Below are positions 1-11,210 of a stretch of DNA of 64,000 bases, piece after piece (the first letter of the stretch is position 1; each line of letters begins with the position of its first letter). Position numbers and translations under genes: made by a program. This DNA comes from Blattamonas nauphoetae. Lineage: Eukaryota > Preaxostyla > Oxymonadida. The DNA is taken from positions 124,001 to 188,000 of the forward strand of contig JARBJD010000089.1 of NCBI GenBank assembly GCA_033064195.1, read 5' to 3'. The notes under the pieces were generated by a model. That model did no database searches. It saw only the letters and a list, made by a program, of their open reading frames with translations, and had not been told where the DNA came from.

Positions 1-377
1 TCCGACTTGAGATTATTTCACATTTTCCGAACTCAGTCTGGATCTCGCGAAGACGCATCGTGGACAACATCGTCCGGACCACACTCGCCCACCCTCACAC
101 CAACAATCACCTTCCGAAGAACCCGCGTAGGTCGTCTGTGTCCGCCCGGCCTTCGAATATGACTGCACACTTATGGACCTTCTCGTTGATAACCTTCAAG
201 CAAAGCCAGCGCAGCCCACAGATTCGATTCAAATTCCTGTTTTCACCGCTCTCTGACCATCAACGATGGAGATTACATGTCGGTTGGTGAATGATTTGGT
301 TAAGCAGACGTGGGCGATGAACACACTTTACCAAAGACTCTACCAACAACAGCAGGAAAGGATCATGAACGTGATGG

Positions 378-1247
378 ACGAACATCGTTCAAAATGGACC
401 AAAAAAGGCGACGGAAATCAAAAAGACTGAAGCTAGTCATCGTCCAACCGACGATCTCCTCGAAGGGATCGACTGTGGAAACTCCGAGCTGGTCCAATCT
501 CTGAAGACAAACACCGCTTGGAAGAAAGATCTCGAATGGCTGTATCCTCAAATCACGTCCCCTCCGCCTCCGCAGCTTCTCTGGTGGCATGCCGAGAAAG
601 TACGGGCTGTGTTCAAAACCCAATTGAAGAGTGTGGAGTCCTGCATTGTCTGTCAAGACCTCACACTTCCAAGGAGCAAGAAAGGCCAGTCTTTTGATGA
701 TTTATGTTTGATAAACAAGACGATCGACGAAAGAGTCGATCGAATGTCGCAAGTTGAGCTTCTCCATCTAATGGAAGAACGAGCTACCACTTCTGTCACA
801 CCCTCACCGTTCCTTCCTTTCTTCGTCGGCATGTTGAACAAGCGAGTGGAGGACAACCTCTCATTCAATTTGGATGGGGTTGATCGACTGCAGACTGTCT
901 CTGAGGTCAATCTCACTCTCTTCAAGGCGTTGTTCTCTTTGTCGCGGAAGCTTCCTGACACTGTCCGAACTCTCTCACAACCTTCGAACACGTTTGACTG
1001 CGAGCCAATTCACAAGCCTATCGATCAGGACACATTTTTCTCAAGAATATCCCTTCTCCTCCCAACACAGACCACTCGACACTACACATCCGAAGTCCCA
1101 ATGCCAAACCAAGAGAAGTCAGTCGTCGAGAAGTGCTTTGATTCGCTGAAGATGGCAGTGACAACGTTGATGGGGAAGAAACACATCCAGAAGCTTCTCA
1201 CTTCATTCCGACGCTCTCGAGTGATTCAAACAGCTCGTTTGTCATGA
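378..1247 (+). pseudogene. Unrecognised coding relic
   Basis: One frame stays open for about 290 codons, reading hydrophilic protein with a Pro-Pro-Pro-Pro stretch followed by LLWWHAEKVRAVF near residue 65. It has no recognisable domain. A second open stretch in another frame lies just upstream (about 300-420), and no convincing ATG opens the long frame, so I read this as a decayed or intron-containing gene fragment. Its 3' neighbour, 80 bases on, is a dynein heavy chain fragment in a different frame, but nothing in this stretch itself looks like dynein. Function unknown. Confidence 0.3.
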
Positions 1248-1326
1248 AAGAGAAGGATAAGGACGGACAGAATGGGAAATCAATCCCATTCGCACTCACA
1301 ACAGACACTACACGCTCGAATGGTGA

Positions 1327-1611
1327 GGTCGACTCACAAACGGCAAAGACCAGCAGACGAACACAGCCGAATTGCGCTCGCTGTTCAATCTGCGTCATTT
1401 CAGCAACATCGTCGGAGGTCTCTTCCGTGTAAACCAGAACCAGATCGACAAAGATGGTATGATCCGTTTGTCAGTACACGAGTGCACTCAGACATTCAGT
1501 GATCGACTCGTGGACTCGTCTGGTCTGACAGAACGATGTGGAGAGAAAGAAGGATTTCTCAACACATTCCAGAAACGAGGAAATGAAATTTCATCGAAGG
1601 AACAACTTTAA
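1327..1611 (+). pseudogene. Dynein heavy chain fragment (AAA3 lid region)
   Basis: A 94-codon frame contains LFNLRHFSNIVGG followed about 25 residues later by HECTQTFSDRLVDS. In dynein heavy chains the end of the AAA3 module has the pattern FNLRDLS...G...RLW.HE..RVF.DRL. The intact dynein gene at 32.2-46.0 kb shows it as FNVRDLSKIVGG and HESIRVFGDRLV. No P-loop, linker or stalk sequence is seen on either side, and the frame is bounded by stops, so this is an isolated fragment. It is diverged from the intact gene, so it derives from another dynein heavy chain, not from a recent copy of that one. Confidence 0.6.
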
Positions 1612-2637
1612 CTGTCGCGGTTTGTAGCTTCACAAGATTCTCCTCTTTCTTCATCCACTCTTTCTCCTTCTGTCCTCTGCATTTTCTGTCCTCTTCTGTT
1701 GTTGAATTTTCTCGTTCATTTCTCCTCCTTCGTATTCAGGCAGACAGCTTGCCTCACTTCTACCTCCCCTCGCAGTCCATTTCGATGAACCCGACGTGAA
1801 CCGTGATAGCAGCTGAACGAAGCTGACAACGCCATCGCTTCGTCACTGGCATCGTTGCTTCATTTCGTTCAATTGGCCTCACTACTCGAAATACTCGTCG
1901 ACGCCGTCTGATTTAATTGGAGCAGCATTCGAAACATACGCCGAGAAGAATACTTCAACAAATGGGCCAAGCAGAGGTGTAGAGGTGGAAGAGAACGTCG
2001 ATCTTGGACAGCACATAGAGGCGTAAGAGATCCTCAGGAATCGCCTCTATCTGAGTGCCATGCATTGAACATTCCTTTTCACCATTGTTTATTCATTTCA
2101 CACACCATTTCAATTCAAATTACCATCTTTTGAAGAATTCAATAAAGATCAAACCAGAAATAAAAAGATTGAAGTCACTTGGGAACAAAGTGTTTGTGAG
2201 TTAAAAGGAGTGAAATTCAAGATCACCGGAATTGATTCATCATGATTATTGATTAAATGGATTTTGCGCGGGTTTATGTATTTTGCGCGGGTTTCTGAGG
2301 GCACTATTAATTTTCACGAGGATTCTCATTTCATGAAAAATTGATTATAGATTGAGCAAAATTTCTAAATGTGAGATGGATAGTGGAAAAAAATGTGGTG
2401 CTGTTTTTCGCTTCTATTGTCTCAATAAGCTCAATCAAGGAGAAATTTCCTCTTTTTTTTCATTAAATGGATTCGAGAAGATCATTTAACATATAAAATC
2501 AAATTGAAAGTCACATTGGATCACTCTATGGAAAAACTGAAAATTGATCCAACCCACCAACTTTTTAGTCATCTGGATCAAATGACAATTTCAGTGATTT
2601 TTGCGAAAAAAAGAGAAATTCAACTGTTTCCAGTGAA
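1612..2637. other. Gene-free stretch
   Basis: No credible coding frame is seen. The first 400 bases are pyrimidine-rich and may continue the decayed dynein neighbourhood. The rest is AT-rich. The only local repeat noted is attttgcgcgggttt, present at 2261-2275 and again at 2280-2294. Confidence 0.4.
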
Positions 2638-2895
2638 GTGGAAAGAAATTTAAGGTGCGAAATGGTGTCGGAGAGTCGTGTTGTGGTCGTTGATCTCTCT
2701 TTTTTGCATTGTCAGTTGCCTATTTCGGACATCGAGAGACCTCACCTCCAAAATGGGGAGGTGAGGTCTTTCGACCTCACGTTTACACTAAATCTGTCTG
2801 ACAACTATAAACCCTGTCCATTGGGAACAGACTGTTCTTGCGTCATTGAGGAGTCACCTGATCCGTTGGTTGCGAGCGTCATTCGAGATCAATGA
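2638..2895 (+). pseudogene. Fragment of a dispersed gene family (VIEESPDP motif)
   Basis: An 85-codon frame opening with GTG ends in TDCSCVIEESPDPLVASVI. Related readings occur at 11,785-11,980 (TDSSVVIEQFSDSFDVSV, then IMGSILVK) and on the minus strand at 48,617-48,909 (TDCFEIIEESPDPYVEFVI). Here IMGSILVK also follows directly, just beyond the stop. Three diverged copies in 64 kb, two of them beside the helical-repeat family genes, suggest a genome-wide family whose full form is not visible here. Function unknown. Confidence 0.3.
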
Positions 2896-3341
2896 ATAAT
2901 GGGTTCAATATTGGTGAAATGCACCAGTACTTCATTATCACCCCCAAAACAACCGTCATCCGAATGAAAATCAATCGAAACCAAATGAAATGCCCTCATA
3001 ACATCGAAGAGTGTTCTATATCTAATTCTGGTTGACATCTGTTTTGATGGTCTTGTTCAAGTGATGAGGATCGTTGACTGATCATCCGTTTCAGGGGACA
3101 ACATTGCACAGCAACACAGATGTGAAGAGATTGTGCAGAAAATGCGGTGAGAGCGCGTGAGGACGGGAGGGTGAACGAAAAAGTTCTTTCTTTTTCGTCG
3201 TGGCTTCACGGAGTCTGAAACTGAATGAACCGAAGTGAGAAGGCACAGATGACCACGAAGACGCTCTGTTCTCGAGGTAGGCCGGCTCAAACTCCTTCCC
3301 AAGCCAAATGCGGGCTGGAACAGTCGTTTTCCTCGTTCTGC
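2896..3341. other. Intergenic stretch
   Basis: Short frames only. This lies between the VIEESPDP-type fragment and the 3' end of the minus-strand helical-repeat paralogue. No promoter, RNA gene or repeat recognised. Confidence 0.35.
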
Positions 3342-4381
3342 CTAAAACGGGATGTTCCCACCCAAACGATGCATCAACAGTTCTCCTTGGAAGACCCTTC
3401 GGCGTTCGATCAAGTCCAAACTGCTGATTCGGAAGAACAGCTCGATCTCATCGGAAATGCCTTCGTCCTGCAGCTTCGCCAGAATCTCAAGTCCTCTCTT
3501 TCGAACATCTGCATCGCCATTCTGCCATTCGCTGATTCCACTCATCACACATTGAATCAGCGGCTCCCTCACGAATGTTGTTTCAAAGAAAAGAAGACGC
3601 TCGGTGAAGACCAGAGCGAACGAGGATGACAACGTGTACCCGGCCATCTGTTCCACGAAGGGTGAATGTTCGATGAGCGTTCCCAGAAATCTTGAGAAAT
3701 CGCGAGATTCGACGGAATCTTCGAAACGGTGTTGGTTCTTCAAAATGAAGTTCAGAAAGGGTTCGACGGGACGGAAGAACTTGGTGATGTAGATAGCATG
3801 GACTGTGTTCGTTGAAAGCAAACTTTGTCGGCAGATACTTCCAGTGAGAGCTGGATGAGACAAACACATGATCCGGTACACGATGCTCATCATCCACAAA
3901 CTAGTCCTGGTTGATATATGCATAGCATGTTCATAGAATGATTTTGGGAGGAGATCGAAAAATCCTGTTGCAATTAAGTCGAATCGTGTCGGATAAGACG
4001 CGTCGAGCACAATTCCATCCACAAGAGACAAGGTTGACTGACAAGCTCCTCATTTGATGATCTGAGAAGCAATACAATGGACTTGGCGAAACCTGAACAT
4101 GACCCGTCGGGTTTGGGAGCAAGTTCGAAGAGGATCTGGTCCGACGAGAATGAACTGCCAAATTGATGAATGATCCTTTCAAGAAGGGCACATGCATGTT
4201 GAGTCCCTGTTTCATCCAGAGTATTTCCTTCCTTGATGAAGTTAACAAGAGACATGAATGGCGGGGAAGCTTGTTGGACTGATTCAATGTTGGTGGGTTC
4301 TGTACTTAGAAACAAGGGAGTTGCAGTTCGGTTGAAGGGCCTGCTGGAAACGCCGAGGTCTGAATTTGAACTGTTGATCAT
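3342..4381 (-). pseudogene. Helical-repeat-like family protein, frameshifted copy
   Basis: This is a paralogue of the intact gene immediately upstream at 4850-5923. Both read PFMSLV(D/N)FIKEGNTLDETG near the N terminus and end in LGGN(I/V)PF. The first part reads from ATG at 4381 to the end of a shared SNEELV segment near 4030. There one base is missing (cttgtcagtcaa against cttgtcaagtcaa in the intact copy), and the rest continues in the next frame as GIVLDASYPTRFDLIATGFF to the stop at 3342. A single-base lesion beside a run of A could be an assembly error or a real mutation. The composition is Leu/Phe/Ser-rich and looks helical, like ARM or HEAT solenoids, but no named domain can be assigned. 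Confidence 0.65.
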
Positions 4382-4849
4382 TGAGAAACGAATGACGTGA
4401 TGCAGAAAAGATCCAAACCACAAAAGAAGAAATCGATTTGTTCTCGATGAATTTCAGCTTTTTCTTAATCTTATTCACAGGATAAAAGAATACACTTGAT
4501 TCTCTTTCAATATGATCACAGAAATGGTCAGAAAACACATCCACACCCACGGCAACGAAACAGCCACTGTGCAGAAGAAATACAACAGATTGGACATCCT
4601 CCACAAAATAGTAGCTTCTAACAGTGCAGTTGGAGTGATGAGAATGTTGATGGATGTTTGGCTTTGGAGATGAGGCTCCTTCAACCACAACAGCTCGAGA
4701 TCGAGGAGAACGGCCGCTTTAAAGAGCTTCTAGCGAGGGAGACACACCGTGTCTTGATGTGCAGAGGAGCGCGGAGGAGTGAGGAAGAGGGTCGCGTTGT
4801 TGAGGAAGAACAAAGGCTCGTTGCCTTCGGGTGAAATGAGGTCGCATCT
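4382..4849. other. Spacer between two tandem paralogues
   Basis: This separates the frameshifted copy (starting at 4381) from the stop of the intact copy at 4850. Minus-strand frames here are short and mutually overlapping, and no recognisable product is seen. The spacer must hold the 5' region of the frameshifted copy. Confidence 0.35.
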
Positions 4850-5923
4850 TCAAACCCTTCTTCTTTCAAACAGAAATGGCACGTTCCCTCCCAAAGTGTG
4901 AAGCAGTGTTGCTTCCACAAACACATATCGGTCAGCCATGAAATCAGACTCGTCCTTCTGAAGATGCAACTCGATCTCGTCATCAAGGCTTTCTTCCCGA
5001 AGTTGGGCCACAACCAAATTGCATCTCTTTCGAAAAGCTCGACCACCGATGCTCGAACCTCTGATTCCATCCAAGACACAATAAATCAGTGTGTGACTGA
5101 TGATGTGCGTTTCAAAGAATGCGAGACTGTCAGCAAAAGCAACAGCCAGTGGAGAAGATAACACTGACTGGGTCATCTGGTCGAGGAAGGGTGCGTGTGT
5201 GAGTAGTGTTGCTATCAGCTCCGAAAAGTAGTAAGAATCTTCACAATCTTCGATTTGGTGTCGTTTGGTGCAAATGGACTCCAGAAACGGATGGATGGGA
5301 TGGAAATACTTGTCCATGAAGGTCTGTTCGAAGGTGGCCAATGAAATGTTGCGCTCTTGGCAGAGGCTCCGAGTTGACGATGGTTCGGAACAGGACACGA
5401 ACCATTTCACAATTCTCATCAGAAAGAAGCTTTGTCGGGTCAAGAGATGCATATCATGTTCGTAGAATGATTTTGGGAGGAGAACGAAAAATCCTGTTGC
5501 AATAAAGTCGAAGCGTGTCGCATAAGACGCGTCGATCATAATTCCATTCAGAAGAGACAAGGTTGACTTGACAAGCTCCTCATTTGATGATCTGAGAAGC
5601 AATACAATGGACTCGGCGAAACCTGAACATGACCCGTCGGGTTTGGGAGCAAGTTCGAAGAGGATCTGGTCCGACGAGAATGAACTGCCAAATTGATGAA
5701 TGATCCTTTCAAGAAGGGCACATGCATGTTGAGTCCCTGTTTCATCCAGAGTATTTCCTTCCTTGATAAAGTCAACTAGTGACATGAATGGCTGGGAGAC
5801 TTGTTTCACTGTTTTCAGCTTTTGAGGTTCAGTTGTCTGAAATAACGGAATCGCATCATGATGGGGATAGTTGGTGAAAGACCACGATGACTGGAATTGG
5901 TGAGACTTTGGATTGTTCCCCAT
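4850..5923 (-). CDS. Helical-repeat-like family protein, intact
   Basis: A 357-codon frame. I take ATG at 5923 (MGNNPKSH) as the start because the frame's earlier opening is only TTG. There is no signal peptide or membrane segment. The protein is built of alternating hydrophobic and charged stretches typical of alpha-solenoids. The strongest shared block with the neighbouring paralogue is residues about 40-110 (SLVDFIKEG, CALLERIIHQFG, ELAPKPDGSCSGFAESIVLLLRSS), nearly identical between them. The C-terminal two thirds are more diverged, which suggests recent gene conversion or partial duplication of the N-terminal block. A hAT-like element ends 36 bp upstream of the ATG, so the promoter is displaced or replaced. 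Function unknown. Confidence 0.6.
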   Translation of the reverse strand: MGNNPKSHQFQSSWSFTNYPHHDAIPLFQTTEPQKLKTVKQVSQPFMSLVDFIKEGNTLDETGTQHACALLERIIHQFGSSFSSDQILFELAPKPDGSCSGFAESIVLLLRSSNEELVKSTLSLLNGIMIDASYATRFDFIATGFFVLLPKSFYEHDMHLLTRQSFFLMRIVKWFVSCSEPSSTRSLCQERNISLATFEQTFMDKYFHPIHPFLESICTKRHQIEDCEDSYYFSELIATLLTHAPFLDQMTQSVLSSPLAVAFADSLAFFETHIISHTLIYCVLDGIRGSSIGGRAFRKRCNLVVAQLREESLDDEIELHLQKDESDFMADRYVFVEATLLHTLGGNVPFLFERRRV

Positions 5924-5959
5924 TGAGGAATGAATCAAGTGATCGATTTCAGTTCGAAA

Positions 5960-6929
5960 CAGGGTTGTCGGAATGACTTAGTAGTAAGGAATTTGACTTA
6001 CTTTTCGCTTTTTTCTCGTGACTTAAGACTAAGTCGGTTTTCTTCGAAAGTAAGTAATTTCACTTTTTTACCACTTTTTGTGGTCTTGATCAAAGGGTAT
6101 ACAATAACCGTTCGTCGACAGAATCTCAAATCGTGCACAAAAGTATTGCTCTCCGATAAGAATTAAATGTTTTATGAGTAAACATCTTTAAGGTCCAAGA
6201 GAGGTTATTTGTGGAATAGAGAAAAAGTCTGTGTGGGTCAGATCTTGATTGAATGAAAAGAATCTTTCATTGTACGTTCAATCACAGAATCCTCTACATT
6301 CAATTTGCTGTTTCTGACAGAGCGGGAGTACAGACTTGACAAAAATGCAATCTCTAGACACAAACATGAAACTCTCCCATTCTTCCTGGTTAGACTCGAA
6401 GACTGTTCCACCGACTTGCTTTTGTCACAGTCGTGAGTTCAGCAACTATTATTCAAAGATTTCGATCGATGATCACCTTGTACGACATCACTTCCAGAAT
6501 CACTTCGAAACAGACCAGACCACGACTGACAAGTGGTTTTTCTTCGAGTATCGTCATTCTGGTCGGGAGATGCGGAGTTTTCATCGACAGAGATTGCATA
6601 ATTTCGTTCTTCTCGCCCGTTATTTCCTGTTTTCTGTATGTTTTATGTTCGACAGATTATTTCTTTCCCTTCTTCCCTTTCTTCAGTTTCACTTCAACCC
6701 TGCTCTTTGCTTTATCTGCTTCCTCTTCCCCATCGCCCAGGAGCACAATCCAACATGAGAAGTGTCGGTTTTCTTCACGTTCGTCTCATTTCATCGAAAA
6801 AAACACAATATTTTGCTCAAAAATGATCTTACATATGTAATAACTTAGTAGTAAGTCGTTTTTCCTTACTTCTTACTACTAAGTCATTTTTCCACGACTT
6901 AAGTCAACTCAGAGGGCCCGACAACCCTG
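5960..6929. mobile_element. hAT-like non-autonomous element, 970 bp
   Basis: Both ends read CAGGGTTGTCGG in inverted orientation. The flanks are a perfect 8-bp direct repeat, GTTCGAAA (5952-5959 and 6930-6937). A CAG start and an 8-bp target duplication are the hallmarks of the hAT superfamily. The motif ACTTAGTAGTAAG recurs just inside both ends, and the right end holds it in both orientations, as expected for subterminal transposase-binding sites. No transposase frame is present, so it depends on a partner elsewhere. It sits 36 bp upstream of the ATG at 5923. Confidence 0.85.
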
Positions 6930-6937
6930 GTTCGAAA

Positions 6938-8025
6938 CCATAAACAATTGACTTCTTCTCATTCGTCTCACTTTTTGTTCGATTCAACCTGTTTTCAGAA
7001 AGCAAATCTGGTCAAACAGAATCAGTGTCAAATGAAGAGATGAATCTGAACTCGAGATGAGACGAAGAGATGAGTCAGAGTGAGGCGAGGAGTGTTCGGA
7101 CTGACAAGGTGCAGCTTGACACAGCTGGAAGAGCGAAGGACGTGAATTCGGCAAAGGACCAAGACTCACCAGCGCATGTCCGCATTCAGTGCCATCCCTT
7201 CCCCAGAGAACTTGACACTCCTTCCACTATCGCTTCCAATCCCTTTCATCCTCCCCTTTCACAACGGTAGCATCGATATCTCCTTCTCGCTTCCACTCCA
7301 CCCCAGTCTTCCATCAGCCCTCTCTCTCCTTCGACATCCGAACTAAAATCCTCGCCATCTTCCTCTCTCCATCCCCTCCGAGTCTCACTCCCTCAACACA
7401 AATCCCTCTGTCGCCTTCCTCTCTCTCCTCCTTCTTTTCCACACTCCCCCCTTCTCCTCCACCCCTCCCGAATGCACCAAGCTCCCATCACTTGCACTCA
7501 GTGACTCCGATCCTTCATCCACCAACACTTCCCTCTTCTTTCCTCCCAATCCATTCGACCACTCTCTCTCCCTTCCTCCTTCCACACTGCTCGAACCAGT
7601 TTCTGAAGTGAGTGGACATGCTCAGTTTTCGTAGTTGCTGAATGCCTCTCAAATCCAACGGTTGAGCACAGCTTGAAAGACGAACGGAGTCGAACTGCAA
7701 GTCCAAGATCAGATATCCTCACTTCTCCACTCCCCTCCATCCCCAAAACAGCATCCACGTCATCTGTCGACGACATCGTTGGGAATGTTTCGATTGATTC
7801 ACCATCTACGCGAGTTCTACTCAGTGTTACTCTTCGTCTCCTCCACTTTCCAATCCCACTATTTCCAGAGTTCCATCTCAGTCGTTCAGAAGCGTCTCAT
7901 CCAGTTTGTCAGCTGGTAAGTCCCTCGAATGACAACAGAGGAGGAAGAGATGTGAACAGTGGGGATGGTGGACGAGTGGGATGGCGTTGAGTGCAAGTGA
8001 ACGAGCGAAGAGTCAATGCCATTCT
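6938..8025 (+). other. Ser/Pro-rich gene relic shared with 16.85-16.98 kb
   Basis: The plus strand carries pyrimidine-rich, Ser/Pro-rich short frames. The stretch around 7390-7475 (reading TNPSVAFLSLLLLFHTPPFSS) matches 16,878-16,960 (TNPSVAFLSLPLPFSTPPFSS), so both come from one dispersed sequence. Around 7075-7125 the reading SEARSVRTDKVQLD recurs near 9,575-9,630 as SGARSIRSDEVQLD. The last 120 bases (about 7,905-8,025) match, inverted, 61,750-61,870. No intact gene is seen. Confidence 0.4.
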
Positions 8026-8034
8026 GAGTCGGCG

Positions 8035-9369
8035 GGGACTGTCTATAGTTCATCAGCAGTTTCAACTAAAGTTCATCAGCATCCCACAATCTGATAATTG
8101 CGAGCCTGATTGTTTATTATTTCGTGAAACATTGAACGAAAGAAATCTAAAGGAGAACCAATTGATTGGGAGGTGTGGAGCTGTTCGACGGTTTGATGCA
8201 GGTGATAAATCAACAGAACCGAGTCTGGAGCAGAAGTGGAGAGGGTTGATAGTGGAATCCACAACAATGAGCGTGAGCAGCAAGGACTACCTTTTCGGAG
8301 AGGGAGTCGTGCTTCGAGAACGCAGTAGTCACTGAACGAGGATGTGTTGTTGAGATCACACTCAAAAGTCAGCCAAGACGAGGAAAAAGTAGAATTTCTG
8401 AAGGGGTCCGATTGATGAATGATTCTGGGAGGATAGGCCCGTGAAGAAAGCGTGGGATCAAGCCAAGATGGTCTGTGAGGCAGAGAGATTGATGTGACAA
8501 GAATATCGAGATAACGAAGAAATATGATGATACCACTCCAAACTAGCGTCACAAGAACCACAGAGGTGCATTGGAGGGACTTCAGTGAGAGGAATGTCCG
8601 AGACTGGTCTGTGATGATCAAGTTTGAAAGAGACATGATTCGATTGAATGTATCATATGATGTTTAGGATTGAAAGGGCTAGGGAATGATTGATGATGTG
8701 CCTCTTAATGCAAGAACAGTGTGATATCGTCCAAGCAAGGGAGGATTGTGAAAAGGGGAGAGGATCACATCGTTTGAACTGATTTTGAAATCGAAATGCA
8801 TATTGATCCGCGAATAGGCATGAAAAATGGGACAGGTTGGCATTTCACGAATGATGAGCCTGCTTCGCGAATCCAATAGAACAGATTTTTGTCTCGGCAT
8901 GAATCATTGGCCACTCCCTTCAAATCAGAGATAAGAGTGTCACATAAGGCACGAAAGCCATCGTTTAGAGATTCGACGAGGAGATAGGGATAGACATCAG
9001 AGATACTGTGGATATTCGCGATTTGTAGAGTTGGTTGGAATCTCTGCAAGAAATCGCGCTGAGTACACAAATGAGTGAAGAAAGTTTGTTTTCGTTGGAT
9101 GTCTGTCCTTTTTTTAGGGTTTATTCACATCAATATTTGCCGCTGTCGCAAAGAATAGTGACCAATCAAGTGTGATCCATCCTGTCTCATTGTTCTTTCA
9201 ACTGGACTGTCTTATTCTGATGTGATGGAGTCCGCGCGTTTTCCTCCCTAAGGTTATGACAGATTTGGAGAAAATGTGAAAAGAGGAAAGTCAACATTTT
9301 TTCATAAAACGGAATTATGGGTCTCTGATGAACTTTAGTTGGTATTGCTGATGAACTATAGTCAGTCCC
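8035..9369. mobile_element. MULE-like non-autonomous element, 1,335 bp, 9-bp target duplication
   Basis: The flanks are a perfect 9-bp direct repeat, GAGTCGGCG (8026-8034 and 9370-9378). The ends are inverted: GGGACTGTCTATAGTTCATC on the left against GGGACTGACTATAGTTCATC on the right, then CAACTAAAGTTCATCAG in both. A 9-bp duplication is typical of Mutator-like elements. The interior has only anonymous minus-strand frames (about 186 and 101 codons) without transposase motifs. The empty site is preserved in the inverted copy of this region at 61.7 kb, where the two flanks lie joined, so the insertion came after the duplication. Confidence 0.8.
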
Positions 9370-9378
9370 GAGTCGGCG

Positions 9379-9673
9379 AGGTTGTCAGATGGCTCGGTCC
9401 ATTCAAGTCCCACAATCCCAACGAGGATGACACGGCAATCGTTTCGTCTGATCTCTCCATGTTCGCTCAACTGAGTTTGGTAGATGAGTGGGAGGGACAG
9501 TCAGACACTCCACCAACTCCAATCACACAACAGCCAATTTCAACGCGTCGAGGGGAGACAAGAAGTGATGAAGGGATGAGCGAGAGTGGGGCGAGGAGTA
9601 TTCGGTCAGACGAGGTGCAGCTTGACTTACGTGGAATGGTATGGATGCGGGTTCCACAAACGACCAACCTTGA
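9379..9673. other. 3' flank of the duplicated unit
   Basis: This lies just beyond the stop of the minus-strand family gene. It matches, inverted, about 61,480-61,735 downstream of the second copy of that gene. Neither copy has an intact frame here in the same phase, so it is more likely 3' untranslated or intergenic DNA than a gene. Confidence 0.4.
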
Positions 9674-11210
9674 TCAGAGATCGTCAGCATTCAATGTCTG
9701 CTCGATTCTGAATTGTTTCGCGCGATTCTGGATGGTTTGATTGGTGTTCACCTCGATCCCCACCACTCGCAGTTCAAACACATCGTCCCACCCTTCTTCT
9801 CTCAACAGCACTTCTCGTCTCTTCTGCCGCTCTCGTTTGTTTCGATTCCATTCTTGTGTTCTGCTCAGCATGCTCTGGAAGATAATCATAAAATGTTCTT
9901 CGTTCTCCATCTCGACCATCGCTCGGATCTCCCACTTCACATGTTCTGACACAATGTCGGCATCGTGTTCATCTGATCGAAGTTCCATGTTTTTGACGAA
10001 ACGGTGGATCCAGCAGAGACTATACTGAAGTCGAGTTTGGGCTTCTTCGTCCAGAATGAGTTTGTCCGAATTGTGGAAGATGAATGTGATGAATTGTTTG
10101 GCTGAATCGAACACAGAAACACGAATGAGATAATATTTCTCGAATTGTGCTTCTTCCTCGTTTCCAATCGGATGACACAGGCAGGCGAAGAATCGGGTGA
10201 GACGATAAAGAGTTTCTGACTCGGAGAGAGGAAGAGAAGCAAAATCAACTGTGTCAAACATCCTCCCGACGAGATTCTCGGCTAAGCACTTCTCTTTCAT
10301 CCAGTCATAGTGACTAACGATGTTTGTGAAGGTCATTAACACAAGACTTCTGATTTCTGTGTGAGGGAGTCTGAGAGAGTTGAGAATGAGGTCAGTGAAG
10401 GATGGATCGTCAAGGATGATTGTTTTGAAGGATGATTTGTGGGGATCGGTGATTTCGAATGTCAAATTGACGAAGAATTTCCATCCACTGCCAATGAACA
10501 CTGCACACGCATCTCGAAGTTCTTTCAGAGAATCAGTCATTTGTGTGTCAATTCCATGAACCAATGGAGTGGTTGGAGAAGAGTCGGAGGGAAGAGAAGC
10601 GATGAGAGTGTCGATGTTCGAAATGTTCGCGAGAATCGTTGTGAGAGCTTCTTTCACAAAGAGAATGAAATCACGGATGATCTCAGAATCAACCTGAAAT
10701 GACGAGAAATGAGGAAAAGAGGCTAAAACACACCTCGATTCGGGGAGTGGCAAGCAAAACGGGTAGTGGGATTTCGCATGAACATGAACAGAAGTAAATG
10801 GAACGGGTGATGATGAATTGATCATCTTTTATGAGCTCGATGTATTTTGGGAGATGTGAAGGATCAGTCGGGAGATTCTGTTGGAATTCGGAGAAAACAA
10901 TTCGGAGTTTCATTGTCAGAGCAGCCAGGAATGAGAGACCAGAATATTGTTGGTGTGGGGAATATGTTGGGAAGATGGGGGAAGGGAGATGCGTGAAAGA
11001 AGGCGGATCCAGCTGGATAGCATCGAAAAGAGCGAATTCAGAATGATAGGCGATTCTGGGATGAGGGAAGAGATAAATCCGAGCTAAAGTGGTGATGACG
11101 GCAGGTGGAGGCGATGTGTTTTCGATCTTTCGGAATGTGGAAATGATGAAGTCGTTGTGCAGGAGATAAAGCGAGTCGACGATTTCAGGTTCGAAGAAGA
11201 GCGATTCCAT
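9674..11210 (-). CDS. Helical-repeat-like family protein, two exons
   Basis: Exon 1 (11210 to 10734) opens MESLFFEPEIVDSLY and exon 2 runs 10693 to 9674. Between them lies a 40-nt intron beginning GTGTGT and ending TTTCAG, which joins an in-frame GAG to GTT. The product is 498 residues. The same intron, one base shorter, sits at the same place in the second copy at 49.5 kb, which supports it. The C-terminal third is charged (EWNRNKRERQKRREVLLREEGWDD) and could form a coiled coil. There is no signal peptide, membrane helix or catalytic motif. The protein is probably an alpha-solenoid but I do not recognise the family. Another splice site (TTTTCAG) lies just before the ATG and may end a 5'-leader intron. 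Confidence 0.65.
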
